Numbered from the stretch's first letter, positions 26,303 through 35,224 are shown. The stretch is DNA of 64,000 nucleotides from UMGS1766 sp963597355 (GCA_963597355.1 CAVBPR010000002.1:310001-374000); one strand, 5' to 3'. A program made the numbers and translations. Notes: a model not told the origin generated them from the letters alone.

Positions 26303-26822
26303 AAAATTCTTGCTCCCCCCAGAGTGAAGTAATCAGGATTAAGAATAAAGGGATTGATTTTTACGATGAGCACGTTAAAGCCAATTGCAGTTTAATGAGA
26401 AATTGCTTGCATATGGCTGTTGATAGAAAAAGAAATCGGAGCTGGATTAAGATGTGAGGCAAATAAAAACAAGTAGTATTTCTTGAAATTTGAAATAGGG
26501 GTTCAAAAAATGCAGAAATATTTTCACGTAAATTTTGCTATTTATAAGTATAACAGTTCACAAAAAGATAGACAAACTGAAATAGTACAAATATATCACT
26601 GAAATCTCAAAAGAATTGTCATAATGTACAAAAACGAACAAAGTGCAGGAATACTATTGCAAACTTGCAGGCGGTTTGGTATTATGCATAGAGAACGCAG
26701 AGGTTCTATCCTAAAAATTTATAGCAATATATACGATGGAGTATATGCGACCCTGAGGGCAACCCTGAAGGGGGGGCTTATACCCTTTTTTATTTGCTAA
26801 AATGGAGAAGGGAGTAAAAATC
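26303..26822 (+). promoter_or_regulatory. Intergenic region with promoter and possible attenuator for the liv operon
   Basis: These 520 bases hold no gene that I can support. A promoter (TTGCAA 26657-26662, 17-base spacer, TATTAT 26680-26685) reads toward livG. About 75 bases into the leader, AAGGG (26768-26772) can pair with CCCTT (26783-26787) ahead of a TTTTTATTT run, like a weak terminator. The alternative hairpin CCC-TGAA-GGG (26763-26772) would block it. This suggests attenuation of the transport operon, without proof. The left half is AT-rich with no clear signal. Confidence 0.45.
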
Positions 26823-27590
26823 ATGCCGATACTGTTGGAGGCAAAAAACTGCCAAATGACATTCAAGGGTCTGCAGGCAGTTAAAAATTTCTCCGCTGTA
26901 ATCGAAGAGGGAAAGGTTTATGGCCTGATCGGAACAAATGGTGCCGGTAAAACTACGGTGATTAATATGCTTTCTGGTGTGTTAACGCCAACAGCTGGTC
27001 AGATCATTTATCAGGGCAAAGATATTACTGGCATGCAGCCGGACAAGGTGGCAAAAAGCGGAATTGTTCGGACGTATCAGAATTTGCGGCTATTTGGCAA
27101 GATGACCGCACTGGAAAACGTAATTATTGGTGCTCAGATGGACTCTCGTTACAGCTTTGTGGAAGGATTGATTCACAACGGACGTTTTCGTCGCAGTGAG
27201 CAATACTACAAGGATAAGGCTCTGAAAATGATGAAAATCATGGAGATCGATCAGTATGCGGATGCTCAGGCGGGATCGTTGCCTTATGGCAGTCAGCGCC
27301 GATTGGAAATTGCGCGTATTTTAGCGGCGGATCCAAAGCTGTTGCTGTTGGATGAACCTGCAGCGGGCATGAACCCTCAGGAAAGCTTGGAATTGGTCAA
27401 GATTATTCATCACGTGATGGATGAATTTGGCGTGACAATTCTGCTTATTGAGCATGATATGAAAGTTATTATGAATCTTTGCGAGTACATCTATGTAATG
27501 GCTACTGGCGAAATGATTGCCAGTGGAACGCCAGATGAAATTCGTAAAGATCCAAAGGTAATTGCAGCTTACTTGGGGAGGGCGGTCTAA
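26823..27590 (+). CDS. livG: Branched-chain amino acid-type ABC transporter ATPase LivG
   Basis: This 255-residue cytoplasmic ATPase has Walker A GTNGAGKTTVIN, a somewhat divergent signature region LPYGSQRRLEIARIL, Walker B LLLLDEPAAGMNP and the H-loop IEHDMKVI. The insert with NLRLFGKMTALENVIIG is typical of LivG. It pairs with LivF to power uptake. The ATG at 26823 follows GGGAG by 8 bases. It is the first gene of livG-livF-livH-livM-(substrate-binding protein). Liv-type systems also carry amides, urea and other substrates, so leucine/isoleucine/valine is only the default guess. Confidence 0.93.
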   Translation: MPILLEAKNCQMTFKGLQAVKNFSAVIEEGKVYGLIGTNGAGKTTVINMLSGVLTPTAGQIIYQGKDITGMQPDKVAKSGIVRTYQNLRLFGKMTALENVIIGAQMDSRYSFVEGLIHNGRFRRSEQYYKDKALKMMKIMEIDQYADAQAGSLPYGSQRRLEIARILAADPKLLLLDEPAAGMNPQESLELVKIIHHVMDEFGVTILLIEHDMKVIMNLCEYIYVMATGEMIASGTPDEIRKDPKVIAAYLGRAV

Positions 27591-28301
27591 GTGCTGAAGG
27601 TAGAAAACCTGACGGTTAAATATAGTGGCATTACCGCTGTTGACGCGATTTCCTTTGAAGTAGGTCAAGGCGAAACGGTTGCTATGATTGGCGCAAACGG
27701 TGCAGGGAAAAGCACAACCTTGAAAGCTGTGTCTGCACTGCTGAAGCCAACCAATGGTCGTATTTGGTTTGAAGATCACGAGATCACCAAGACACCGGCA
27801 AACAAGATCGTTGAAATGGGTCTGGTTCATGTTCCGGAAGGACGTCAGATCTTCACAAAACTGAGTGTTGAAGAGAATTTGCGTATGGGTGCGTACACCA
27901 TGCGGGACGCAGCGAAAGAAAAGCAAAATCGGGAGTGGGTCATGGAGTTGTTTCCGATTTTGAAAGAGAGAGCACGTCAAGCGGCTGGTACTTTGTCTGG
28001 CGGTGAACAGCAGATGCTGGCGATTGCACGAGCGCTGATGAGTTCGCCGAAGATGTTGCTGTTGGACGAACCTTCCATGGGTTTGTCACCAATTATGACG
28101 CAGCAGGTGTTTAGCGTATTAAAGCAGTTGCAGAAAGATGGCATTACAATCTTTCTTATCGAACAGAATGCTTATGATGCTTTGGAAATTTCAGATCGAG
28201 CATATATTATGGAAACTGGCCGTATTACTTTAGATGGACCAAGTTCTGAGCTGATTACAGACGAACGTGTGAAAAACGCATATCTGGGAGGTGACGTCTG
28301 A
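27591..28301 (+). CDS. livF: Branched-chain amino acid-type ABC transporter ATPase LivF
   Basis: This 236-residue second ATPase of the Liv system has Walker A GANGAGKSTTLKA, the sequence VHVPEGRQIF characteristic of LivF, signature LSGGEQQMLAIARAL and Walker B LLLDEPSMGLSP. It begins with GTG directly after the livG stop, with a GGGAGG ribosome site inside livG. Its TGA shares bases with the livH ATG. This close packing indicates fixed-ratio synthesis of the complex. Confidence 0.94.
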   Translation: MLKVENLTVKYSGITAVDAISFEVGQGETVAMIGANGAGKSTTLKAVSALLKPTNGRIWFEDHEITKTPANKIVEMGLVHVPEGRQIFTKLSVEENLRMGAYTMRDAAKEKQNREWVMELFPILKERARQAAGTLSGGEQQMLAIARALMSSPKMLLLDEPSMGLSPIMTQQVFSVLKQLQKDGITIFLIEQNAYDALEISDRAYIMETGRITLDGPSSELITDERVKNAYLGGDV

Positions 28302-29191
28302 TGGCTTACTTTCTCACCATGCTGGTGAGTGGATTGAAGCTTGGCAGCATCTATGCTATTGTTGCCATTGGATATTCCATTGTTTACGGCATTCTTCGAC
28401 TCATCAATTTTGCTCACGGTGATATTATGACCGTTGGCGTTTATATTATTCTGATGCTGATGAATCAGCTAGGAGTTCCGCTGTTAGCCTGTGTGATTAT
28501 TTCGGTAGGACTCAGCATTATTGTTGGTCTGCTGATTGAGCGGTTGGCATATCGCCCTTTGCGCGATTCTACAGAGGAGACAACCCTGATTTCTTCTTTG
28601 GCGGTTTCTGCACTGTTGCAAAATCTGCTTCAAATGATCTTCGGATCCCAGAGAAAACCCTTTATGTTGCCAGATTGGTTAACACAGGGGCATAAAATCG
28701 GAAATATCAGCTTGTCCACTATCAATATTTTGACTTTTATTATTACCGCGGTGTTCTTGGTTGCTCTTTATTTTGTGTTAACGCGAACAAAGATCGGAAC
28801 CGCAATGCGTGCCTGCTCTGAAAACATGAATGCAGCGCGTTTGATGGGCATCAATGTCAATAAGGTTGTCATGTTTGCTTTTGCTATCGGTTCCGGTATG
28901 GCTGTCATTGCTGGATTGTTGCTGGCAGGTGAATATAAGACCATTTATCCCACATTGGGATTTGTCCCTGGGCTGAAAGCTTTCTGTGCAGCAGTTGTCG
29001 GTGGTATCGGCAGCCTCGGCGGTGCAGTTGCAGGCGCGTTTATTATTGGTTTGGCGGAAATGCTTTTTGCAGGTCTGATGCCGTCCTCGGTTACAGCTTA
29101 TCGAGATGCATTTGTATTTTTGCTGATGGTAATTGTGCTGTTGTTCCGTCCTAACGGCCTGTTTGGTCAAGCGGAAGGAGGCCGTAGCTGA
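28301..29191 (+). CDS. livH: Branched-chain amino acid-type ABC permease LivH
   Basis: This 296-residue membrane subunit has about eight hydrophobic helices. The family marks GYSIVYGILRLINFAHGDIM near the N-terminus and the inner loop RTKIGTAMRACSENMNAARLMGIN, which contacts the ATPases, are present. GGIGSLGGAVAGAF closes the domain. It forms the channel with LivM. Start and stop are tightly coupled to livF and livM. Confidence 0.94.
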   Translation: MAYFLTMLVSGLKLGSIYAIVAIGYSIVYGILRLINFAHGDIMTVGVYIILMLMNQLGVPLLACVIISVGLSIIVGLLIERLAYRPLRDSTEETTLISSLAVSALLQNLLQMIFGSQRKPFMLPDWLTQGHKIGNISLSTINILTFIITAVFLVALYFVLTRTKIGTAMRACSENMNAARLMGINVNKVVMFAFAIGSGMAVIAGLLLAGEYKTIYPTLGFVPGLKAFCAAVVGGIGSLGGAVAGAFIIGLAEMLFAGLMPSSVTAYRDAFVFLLMVIVLLFRPNGLFGQAEGGRS

Positions 29192-29192
29192 T

Positions 29193-30311
29193 ATGATAAA
29201 GCAGCCAGTGAAATTACGGGACTGCAATTTGTTCCGGTTGTTATTATTCGTTGTTCTGCCGTTGATTTTCCTGATTTATTGCGGACTTCGGCCGAAAAGT
29301 TATCTTACGGGAATTGTAATTACAGTAGGTATTTATGTTATCCTTTGTGCCAGTTTGAATCTGATCAATGGATTTTCCGGAATGTTCTCCATGGGTCATG
29401 CGGCATTTATGGCAATTGGCGCCTACCTTTCTGCTTTGCTGACGCTACCAAGTAATGTTAAGGCAAATATGTGCTCTGGCTTGCCGGATTGGATTATTAA
29501 TGCACAGGCACCTTTTGCAGTGGCGCTGCTGGTTGGCGGTATAGGAGCTATGTTGGTTGCAGTACTGATCGGATTTCCTGTGGTTCGTACAAAGGGGCAT
29601 TACCTTAGTGTTGTCACTTTGGCGCTGATTGTGGTTGTCCGAGCAGTAATTGACAATCAGGAAGGTTGGACAAACGGTTCGCGAGGACTAAACGGTATCC
29701 CGGCGAAGAGCAATATGATTACGGTCTATGTTGCTTTGGTCATTACAATGTTCCTTCTCTTCCGCATCATCCGCTCCAGTTATGGTCGCGGTTTGATTGC
29801 AATGCGGGACGATCCTGTGGCAGCACAGACTTTGGGTATTAACCTGACAAAAAAGAAAATCACCTGCTTTGCAATCAGTGCATTCTTTGCGGGTGTAGGT
29901 GGTGGCCTGTGGGCACACTATCTGACGGCTATCTCCAGTGCTGGTTTTTATTTCACAAAAAGCTTTGATATTGTGGAAATCAGTATCATCGGCGGAATGT
30001 CATCGCTGAGTGGTTCTATTTTAGGCGCAATTTTCTTTACCGTTATCCCTGAATTTTTGGCGCCCTTGGAGAGTGGATTGAAGATTGCTGGAATTAAACT
30101 GCCAGCTATGTTTGGTCTGAGCAACATTATCATGGCGTTGTTGTTGATCCTGCTAATCATTTTCCGCCGTCAGGGGTTGATGGGTAACAGCGAGATCATC
30201 TTAGAGAGCTGGTTCTCCAAGGATACTTATTTGTCATTGTTTAAAAAGACGGAATACCAGAAATTTGCGGAGGGATGCAAAAATCTGTTCCGCAGAAAGA
30301 AAAAGCAGTAA
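29193..30311 (+). CDS. livM: Branched-chain amino acid-type ABC permease LivM
   Basis: This 372-residue permease has about nine hydrophobic segments, with NLINGFSGMFSMGHAAFMAIGA early, the coupling loop SSYGRGLIAMRDDPVAAQTLGIN, and SIIGGMSSLSGSILGA. The ATG at 29193 begins one base after the livH stop and has GGAAGGAGG upstream. A frame starting 60 bases earlier would overlap livH and lacks family similarity. The C-terminus is a basic tail (FRRKKKQ). Confidence 0.93.
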   Translation: MIKQPVKLRDCNLFRLLLFVVLPLIFLIYCGLRPKSYLTGIVITVGIYVILCASLNLINGFSGMFSMGHAAFMAIGAYLSALLTLPSNVKANMCSGLPDWIINAQAPFAVALLVGGIGAMLVAVLIGFPVVRTKGHYLSVVTLALIVVVRAVIDNQEGWTNGSRGLNGIPAKSNMITVYVALVITMFLLFRIIRSSYGRGLIAMRDDPVAAQTLGINLTKKKITCFAISAFFAGVGGGLWAHYLTAISSAGFYFTKSFDIVEISIIGGMSSLSGSILGAIFFTVIPEFLAPLESGLKIAGIKLPAMFGLSNIIMALLLILLIIFRRQGLMGNSEIILESWFSKDTYLSLFKKTEYQKFAEGCKNLFRRKKKQ

Positions 30312-30389
30312 TACTGCCTGTATTTTTGATGCCAATGCATTTTTTGCATTTGCATAAATATCTTCCAAAAACCACAAGGAGGAAAGATT

Positions 30390-31598
30390 ATGAAAAAGAT
30401 TAGTAAACTCATTGCCCTTGTGCTGGCTTTGGCTATGTGCATTGCACTGGCAAGCTGCGGTTCTGAGGGCGGCGCTGCTACCAGCAGCAAGGCAGACGCT
30501 TCCAGCGAAAGTGATGGAGCGGCTACTTCTGGTGATACCATTAAGATCGGCGGTATCTTTAATATCACCGGCGACCAGGCTTCTCTGGATGCTCCTGAGC
30601 AGAAGGGCTTTGAATTGGCTGTAAAGCAGATCAACGAAGCTGGCGGCATCAACGGCCGCAAGATTGAGGCGGTCTACTATGATGGCCAGACAGATCAGAC
30701 CGTTTGCGCAAACAATGCAAAGAAGTTGATCGATAACGATGGTGTTGTTGCTATTGCTGGTCTGTCCGACAGTGACTATGCTTATGCTGCCGGTGCTGTT
30801 GCACAGGAAGCTGGCGTTCCCATTGTCTTCTCCGGTGCAACCACTCCTGACATTCCGTCCACCGTCGGTGATTGCGCATTTTTGACTGCCTTTGGCGATG
30901 ATGTTGATGCGTATGCAGCTGCTGGCTATGTCTATGACGTCCTGGGTGCACGTACCGCTTACGTCCTGACAGATAAGTCCATGTCCTTCACAACACATCT
31001 GTCTGACTACTTCACTCAGAAGTTTGAAGAGCTGGGTGGCAAGGTTGTTTTGACAGATAACTTCAGCTCCGGCGACTATGACTTCTCCGCTCAAATTGCC
31101 CGTTATCAGGCAAATGGCGAAGCCGATGTTATGTTCATGGCAACCGGTCCTGATGATGCATCTACTGTCATTGATCAGTTCCGCAGCGCAGGTATTACCG
31201 CTCCCATGATTTCCGGTGATGGCTGGGATACCGATCTGTGGGGTGTGGCTGGTGATCAGGCAAACCAGGATATCTATACCTGCACACATTACTCCGCTGA
31301 TGATAAGAGCGATGTGGTCCAGAATTTCATTTCTGCCTATACCGAGTATACAGGCAATGCTCCTGAGAACGCATTTGCGGCTCTGGGTTATGATTCCGCT
31401 CAGGTTATCTTCAAGGCCATTGAGATGTGCGGCGATGATGTGACTGCATCGAATATCCGTAGCAATCTGGAAAAGATTCAGGATCTGCAGTGCGTGACTG
31501 GTACAATCAGCTACACTGCTGACAATCATGTTCCTGATAAGACCGTTGTTGTCACCAAGGCTGTGGACGGTGCTTTGACTTTCCAGGCAAACTACTAA
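30390..31598 (+). CDS. Liv-type ABC transporter substrate-binding lipoprotein
   Basis: This 402-residue exported protein has a lipoprotein signal peptide (lipobox ALASC, Cys about residue 23), a Ser/Ala-rich linker and a periplasmic-binding-protein type I fold. IGGIFNITGDQASLD begins the domain, NEAGGINGRKIE and FSGATTPDIPSTVGD follow. It is tethered outside the membrane and delivers substrate to LivHM. The ribosome site is AAGGAGG. A strong hairpin right after the stop may protect this mRNA so that the binding protein is made in excess. Substrate unknown. Confidence 0.92.
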   Translation: MKKISKLIALVLALAMCIALASCGSEGGAATSSKADASSESDGAATSGDTIKIGGIFNITGDQASLDAPEQKGFELAVKQINEAGGINGRKIEAVYYDGQTDQTVCANNAKKLIDNDGVVAIAGLSDSDYAYAAGAVAQEAGVPIVFSGATTPDIPSTVGDCAFLTAFGDDVDAYAAAGYVYDVLGARTAYVLTDKSMSFTTHLSDYFTQKFEELGGKVVLTDNFSSGDYDFSAQIARYQANGEADVMFMATGPDDASTVIDQFRSAGITAPMISGDGWDTDLWGVAGDQANQDIYTCTHYSADDKSDVVQNFISAYTEYTGNAPENAFAALGYDSAQVIFKAIEMCGDDVTASNIRSNLEKIQDLQCVTGTISYTADNHVPDKTVVVTKAVDGALTFQANY

Positions 31599-31611
31599 TT
31601 GTGTCATCTCA

Positions 31612-31644
31612 GCAGCAGCGACCGATCCCCTCGGCCGCTGCTGC
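31612..31644 (+). other. Strong hairpin after the binding-protein gene
   Basis: GCAGCAGCG (31612-31620) pairs with CGCTGCTGC (31636-31644), and an inner CCGA/TCGG stem continues it. No T run follows, so full termination is unlikely. It may stabilise the upstream mRNA or partly reduce transcription into the creatininase gene. Confidence 0.6.
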
Positions 31645-31696
31645 GGACTTGTATTTTCCGCTCACCAAATAGATTATGGAGAAAGGATCTTAATGT

Positions 31697-32458
31697 ATGG
31701 CAAACAATGAATTGATGAAGCTGACCTCTCATCAGGTCAATAACGGTGGCTTTGACAAGGCAATTCTGGCAATTGGATCTTGTGAAGCACATGGGCCTCA
31801 TCTGGCCTCTGGAACGGATACACTTGTGTCTTATATGCTCTCCTGCAAAGTAGCTGATCGCGTTAAAGGCCTTCTGGTTCTACCGCCGATCACTGTTGGT
31901 TACAGCGCTCATTACGACACCTTTCCGTTCACACTGACATTGGGTTATGATACCTGCACGCAGGTGATCTATGACATTGTCGAATCCTGCATTCGTAATG
32001 GAATTAATCATATTTTCCTGATGAATGGCCATGACGGCAATATTGCTCCCATTGAGATTGCTTCCCGAAAGATTAAGGAAAACTATCCTGAGGCTCGCAT
32101 TGCTTCTTTGCCTCAGTGGTGGGTAACTGCCGGTGAATTGTTGCCGGAGGACACCTTTGAAGTGTGGAACGGTCTTGGGCATGCCGGTGAAGGGGAAAGC
32201 TCCATTGCTTACTATCTGTATCCCCAGTGGTGCGAGCCGGAACTGGCGAAGGGATATGTTCCTGACAAACTGCCTAAGTATGTCGACATTAAGTGGGATT
32301 TCTCTGAGTTGACGAACTGTGCAGCGACCGGTGACCCAACGAAGGCTACACCGGAAAAAGGCGAGAAAATGGCAAAAGTTCTTGTAGATGCCTGCGTTGA
32401 GGCAATTGAAGAGCTGGACGCAATGGGCTGGGATTATCGTACCAGCGACATTCGGTAA
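31697..32458 (+). CDS. Creatininase-family metal-dependent amidohydrolase
   Basis: This 253-residue protein has the complete metal-site pattern of the creatininase/MftE family: SCEAHGPHL with Glu30 and His32, TD with Asp41, NGHDGN with His112, and GHAGEGESS with Glu166. Members hydrolyse cyclic amides such as creatinine, cut formamide-type intermediates, or trim peptides such as the mycofactocin precursor. It lies 98 bases after the Liv binding-protein gene on the same strand and before a GntR regulator. A sensible inference is that it processes what the transporter brings in. The real substrate is unknown, and no creatinase gene is near. Confidence 0.85.
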   Translation: MANNELMKLTSHQVNNGGFDKAILAIGSCEAHGPHLASGTDTLVSYMLSCKVADRVKGLLVLPPITVGYSAHYDTFPFTLTLGYDTCTQVIYDIVESCIRNGINHIFLMNGHDGNIAPIEIASRKIKENYPEARIASLPQWWVTAGELLPEDTFEVWNGLGHAGEGESSIAYYLYPQWCEPELAKGYVPDKLPKYVDIKWDFSELTNCAATGDPTKATPEKGEKMAKVLVDACVEAIEELDAMGWDYRTSDIR

Positions 32459-32484
32459 CAGCGAAAAAACCATTGTGATTGGTG

Positions 32485-33159
32485 ATGATGTTGGTGGCGA
32501 AAAGTTCGATTACAGCACAAATTTTGATGCAGCTAAGAAAAGATATAGTTGATTGTCGCTATGATGAATTTGCATTGATTACAGAAGGAGAGGTTTCGGA
32601 ACGCTTTCAGGTGAGCAAAACTCCTGCGAGAGAAGCGTTGAACTATCTCTGTCAGGAAGGTCTGGTGGAGAAGTTACCGCATCGGGGGTACTTGATCAAG
32701 CGTTTTTCTATGCGGGAGCTTGAAAATCTCTTTCAGTTTCGGTCCATTCTGGAAAGTGCGGCCGTGGACATTGCGGTCCAGACAGCCAGTGATGATGAGC
32801 TTATCGAACTGCGTCAGCTAGCGGAAAAAAGGGTGGAACTGGGTGAGGTAGAGCCTTATCTTCAGTATAGCCAGTTGAATTTTGATTTTCACATTGCACT
32901 GGCAGGACTCAGTAAAAATCCTATTTTGGTATCTACGTTAAACAACGTGCTGAATCAGCTTCGCCGTGCATTGACGCTTGACTGGAAGTGTACTGATGTG
33001 AATGTCCTTTTACAAGGGCATTCACGGCTTGTCGATGCCATGTTGCAGAGAGACAGAACCTTGTGCATGCAATTGGTGAAGCAGGAAAGCACTTGTGCTG
33101 AAACACGCATCAGTTTGCGAGAAGGGTATATGCCATATTCCGGAGAACAGGCGTTGTAA
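32485..33159 (+). CDS. GntR family regulator, FCD (FadR-like) subgroup
   Basis: This protein of about 224 residues has an N-terminal winged helix (EGEVSERFQVSKTPAREALNYL) and an all-helical FCD ligand domain (FQFRSILESAAVDIA; LNFDFHIALAGLSKNP), where metal-coordinating Asp/His residues are expected. Such regulators usually bind a small carboxylate or amide-derived ligand and control adjacent catabolic or transport genes. The start is uncertain: ATGs at 32485 and 32488 are possible and no strong ribosome site is seen. The setting suggests control of the liv-creatininase block. Confidence 0.85.
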   Translation: MMLVAKSSITAQILMQLRKDIVDCRYDEFALITEGEVSERFQVSKTPAREALNYLCQEGLVEKLPHRGYLIKRFSMRELENLFQFRSILESAAVDIAVQTASDDELIELRQLAEKRVELGEVEPYLQYSQLNFDFHIALAGLSKNPILVSTLNNVLNQLRRALTLDWKCTDVNVLLQGHSRLVDAMLQRDRTLCMQLVKQESTCAETRISLREGYMPYSGEQAL

Positions 33160-33191
33160 TGTTTTGATTCAATTCATCGTCATAGAAAAGG

Positions 33192-33230
33192 CACAGTCTC
33201 GTAGCCTTAACTTGAGACTGTGTCTTTTTT
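33192..33230 (+). terminator. Terminator after the GntR gene
   Basis: CACAGTCTC (33192-33200) pairs with GAGACTGTG (33214-33222), followed by TCTTTTTT. Confidence 0.9.
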
Positions 33231-33354
33231 CTATTTGACAGTTGTTTCAGTCGCTAGATTCAACCATTTTGCAAAGAAACTAATTTAAAATGCACAAACC
33301 AGGGGAACAAATGATGTAGAATTGGTGCAAAACCGATAAAATGAATTTTGCTCA

Positions 33355-33382
33355 TTGACAAATTGCATTTTTGCGCTATACT
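33355..33382 (+). promoter_or_regulatory. amt: Sigma-A promoter of the ammonium transporter gene
   Basis: TTGACA (33355-33360), a 16-base spacer and TATACT (33377-33382). It predicts a transcript start near 33389 and a leader of about 147 bases. The stretch 33231-33354 holds nothing I can name. Confidence 0.75.
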
Positions 33383-33400
33383 ATAGCCATAACAGCAAGG

Positions 33401-33442
33401 GCGCTGCGAGATTAAGAGAGAAATCTTGCAGCGCTTATTTTG
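33401..33442 (+). promoter_or_regulatory. Leader hairpin, possible attenuator upstream of amt
   Basis: A 13-base-pair stem (33401-33413 with 33422-33434, one G-U) with an 8-base loop is followed by TTATTTTG. It begins only about 12 bases after the predicted transcript start and 100 bases before the coding region, so it could act as a transcription attenuator. It matches no riboswitch class known to me. Confidence 0.55.
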
Positions 33443-33535
33443 TTGGTTGCAACTAAACAGAATTGTTAGCACAAAGGCGTGCGTTCCACCTGATCAGTGG
33501 GATGTGCGCTAAAAACGTATTTGGAGGCTTTTGTT

Positions 33536-35224
33536 ATGGATATGAGTGTATGGTACCTTGTCGGTGCCGTTCTCGTCTTCTTCATGCAGGGTGGTTTTGC
33601 GATGGTTGAAACGGGTTTTACCCGTGCAAAGAATGCCGGCAATATCATCATGAAGAATCTAATGGATTTTTGTATTGGCACGATCGTTTTCATGGGGCTT
33701 GGTTATGGCATCATGAACAGCGAGAACTATTTCTTCGGACTGATCGGTAGACCTGAATACCAGATGTTCACCGATTTTGCAAACTTTAACTGGACTAACT
33801 TCTTCTTCCAGTTGGTTTTCTGCGCAACAGCTGCAACAATTGTTTCCGGTTCCATGGCTGAGCGCACCAAGTTCGTATCCTATTGCATTTACTCCGGTGT
33901 TATCTCCGCAATTGTCTATCCTATCGAGGCAGGTTGGGCATGGAACAGCCAAGGCTGGCTGGCTGTGCTAGGATTCCACGATTTCGCCGGTTCCGCTCTG
34001 ATCCACATGGTCGGTGGCCTGACTGCTCTGATTGGCGCCATCTTCCTTGGGCCACGTCTGGGCAAGTATTATATTGATAAGAATGGTAAAAAACAGTCAC
34101 GGGCTATCTTGGGCCACTCCGTTACTTTGGGTGCATTGGGTTGCTTCATCTTGTGGTTCTGCTGGTATGGCTTCAACGGCGCTGCAGCATCGGATGCTAC
34201 TCAGCTGGCTAAGATTCTCAGCACTACTACCATTGCTCCCGCAACTGCAACAGTCACTTGCTTGATCTTTACTTGGGTCAAGAATGGAAAGCCGGATGTT
34301 TCCATGTGCCTGAACGCTTCCTTGGCTGGTCTGGTCGCCATCACTGCCCCCTGTGATGTTGTAGATGGTATTGGTGCCTTCTTCATTGGTCTGGTTGCCG
34401 GTATTCTGGTTGATGTTGTGGTTGAAACCCTCGACTTGAAGCTCCATATTGACGATCCTGTCGGCGCTGTAGGTGTACATTTTGCCAACGGTGTGTGGGG
34501 CACCATTGCAGTTGGCCTGTTCGATATGGAAAATGGCCTGTTTTATGGCGGTGGCTTCCATCAATTGGGCATTCAGCTGCTCGGTGTAATCACAATCTGT
34601 GCCTATACTGCCGTGATGATGACTTTGGCTTTCACAATTATCAAGAAGACAATTGGTCTGCGTTGCTCTGAAGAAGAGGAAATCAAGGGCCTCGATTTGA
34701 CGGAGCATGGCCTGCCCTCTGCTTACGCTGACTTCACAATCAATGACAACCTGTTGGGCTTGCCCTCTGACGAGCGCGCTGAAATGGGCGATATCCCCGA
34801 GGCAGCAGCAGTTCCTGTAACTCACGTTGATCAGCCCGCTCCTACCGGTTTGGCTCCTGCAAGCTATGGTCGATACACTAAGATTACGATTGTTGCAAAC
34901 GCTGGTCGTTTTGATGCCCTGAAGGCGGAATTGTCCAGAATCGGTGTGGCAGGTATGACGGTTACTCAGGTTATGGGTTGCGGTACGCAGAAGGGTAAGA
35001 CAGAGTATTATCGTGGTGCTCCTGTTGTAATGACACTGTTGCCAAAGGTGCAGGTGGATATCGTTGTCTCCACTGTTCCGGTTGAGAAAGTCGTTGAAAC
35101 CGCCAAGAAAGCGCTGTACACTGGTCATATGGGTGATGGCAAGATCTTCATCTACAATGTTGAAAATGTCATCCGTGTTCGTACCGGTGCCGAAGGCGTC
35201 GATGCTTTGGACAACGAAGTTTAA
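33536..35224 (+). CDS. amt: Ammonium transporter fused to a P-II regulatory domain (Amt-GlnK fusion)
   Basis: This 562-residue protein has two parts. Residues 1 to about 400 form an Amt channel with eleven expected helices, GGFAMVETGFTRAKNAGN near the start, and the twin pore histidines in LIHMVGGLTALIGA and GVHFANGVWG. After a linker, residues about 445-562 form a full P-II domain: the T-loop GTQKGKTEYYRGA with the tyrosine equivalent to Tyr51, then GHMGDGKIFIYNVENVIRVRTGAEG. P-II normally blocks Amt when nitrogen and energy status allow; here the sensor is covalently attached. The ATG at 33536 follows TTGGAGG. Its own promoter and leader hairpin precede it. Confidence 0.95.
   Translation: MDMSVWYLVGAVLVFFMQGGFAMVETGFTRAKNAGNIIMKNLMDFCIGTIVFMGLGYGIMNSENYFFGLIGRPEYQMFTDFANFNWTNFFFQLVFCATAATIVSGSMAERTKFVSYCIYSGVISAIVYPIEAGWAWNSQGWLAVLGFHDFAGSALIHMVGGLTALIGAIFLGPRLGKYYIDKNGKKQSRAILGHSVTLGALGCFILWFCWYGFNGAAASDATQLAKILSTTTIAPATATVTCLIFTWVKNGKPDVSMCLNASLAGLVAITAPCDVVDGIGAFFIGLVAGILVDVVVETLDLKLHIDDPVGAVGVHFANGVWGTIAVGLFDMENGLFYGGGFHQLGIQLLGVITICAYTAVMMTLAFTIIKKTIGLRCSEEEEIKGLDLTEHGLPSAYADFTINDNLLGLPSDERAEMGDIPEAAAVPVTHVDQPAPTGLAPASYGRYTKITIVANAGRFDALKAELSRIGVAGMTVTQVMGCGTQKGKTEYYRGAPVVMTLLPKVQVDIVVSTVPVEKVVETAKKALYTGHMGDGKIFIYNVENVIRVRTGAEGVDALDNEV

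Noticed and set aside
30234..31607. 457-codon open frame on the minus strand
   Set aside because: It mirrors the Liv binding-protein gene on the other strand, with no family motif or start signal.
33401..33442. Known riboswitch or ANTAR target RNA upstream of amt
   Set aside because: The loop is 8 bases and lacks the paired six-base loops of ANTAR targets; no other class was recognised.
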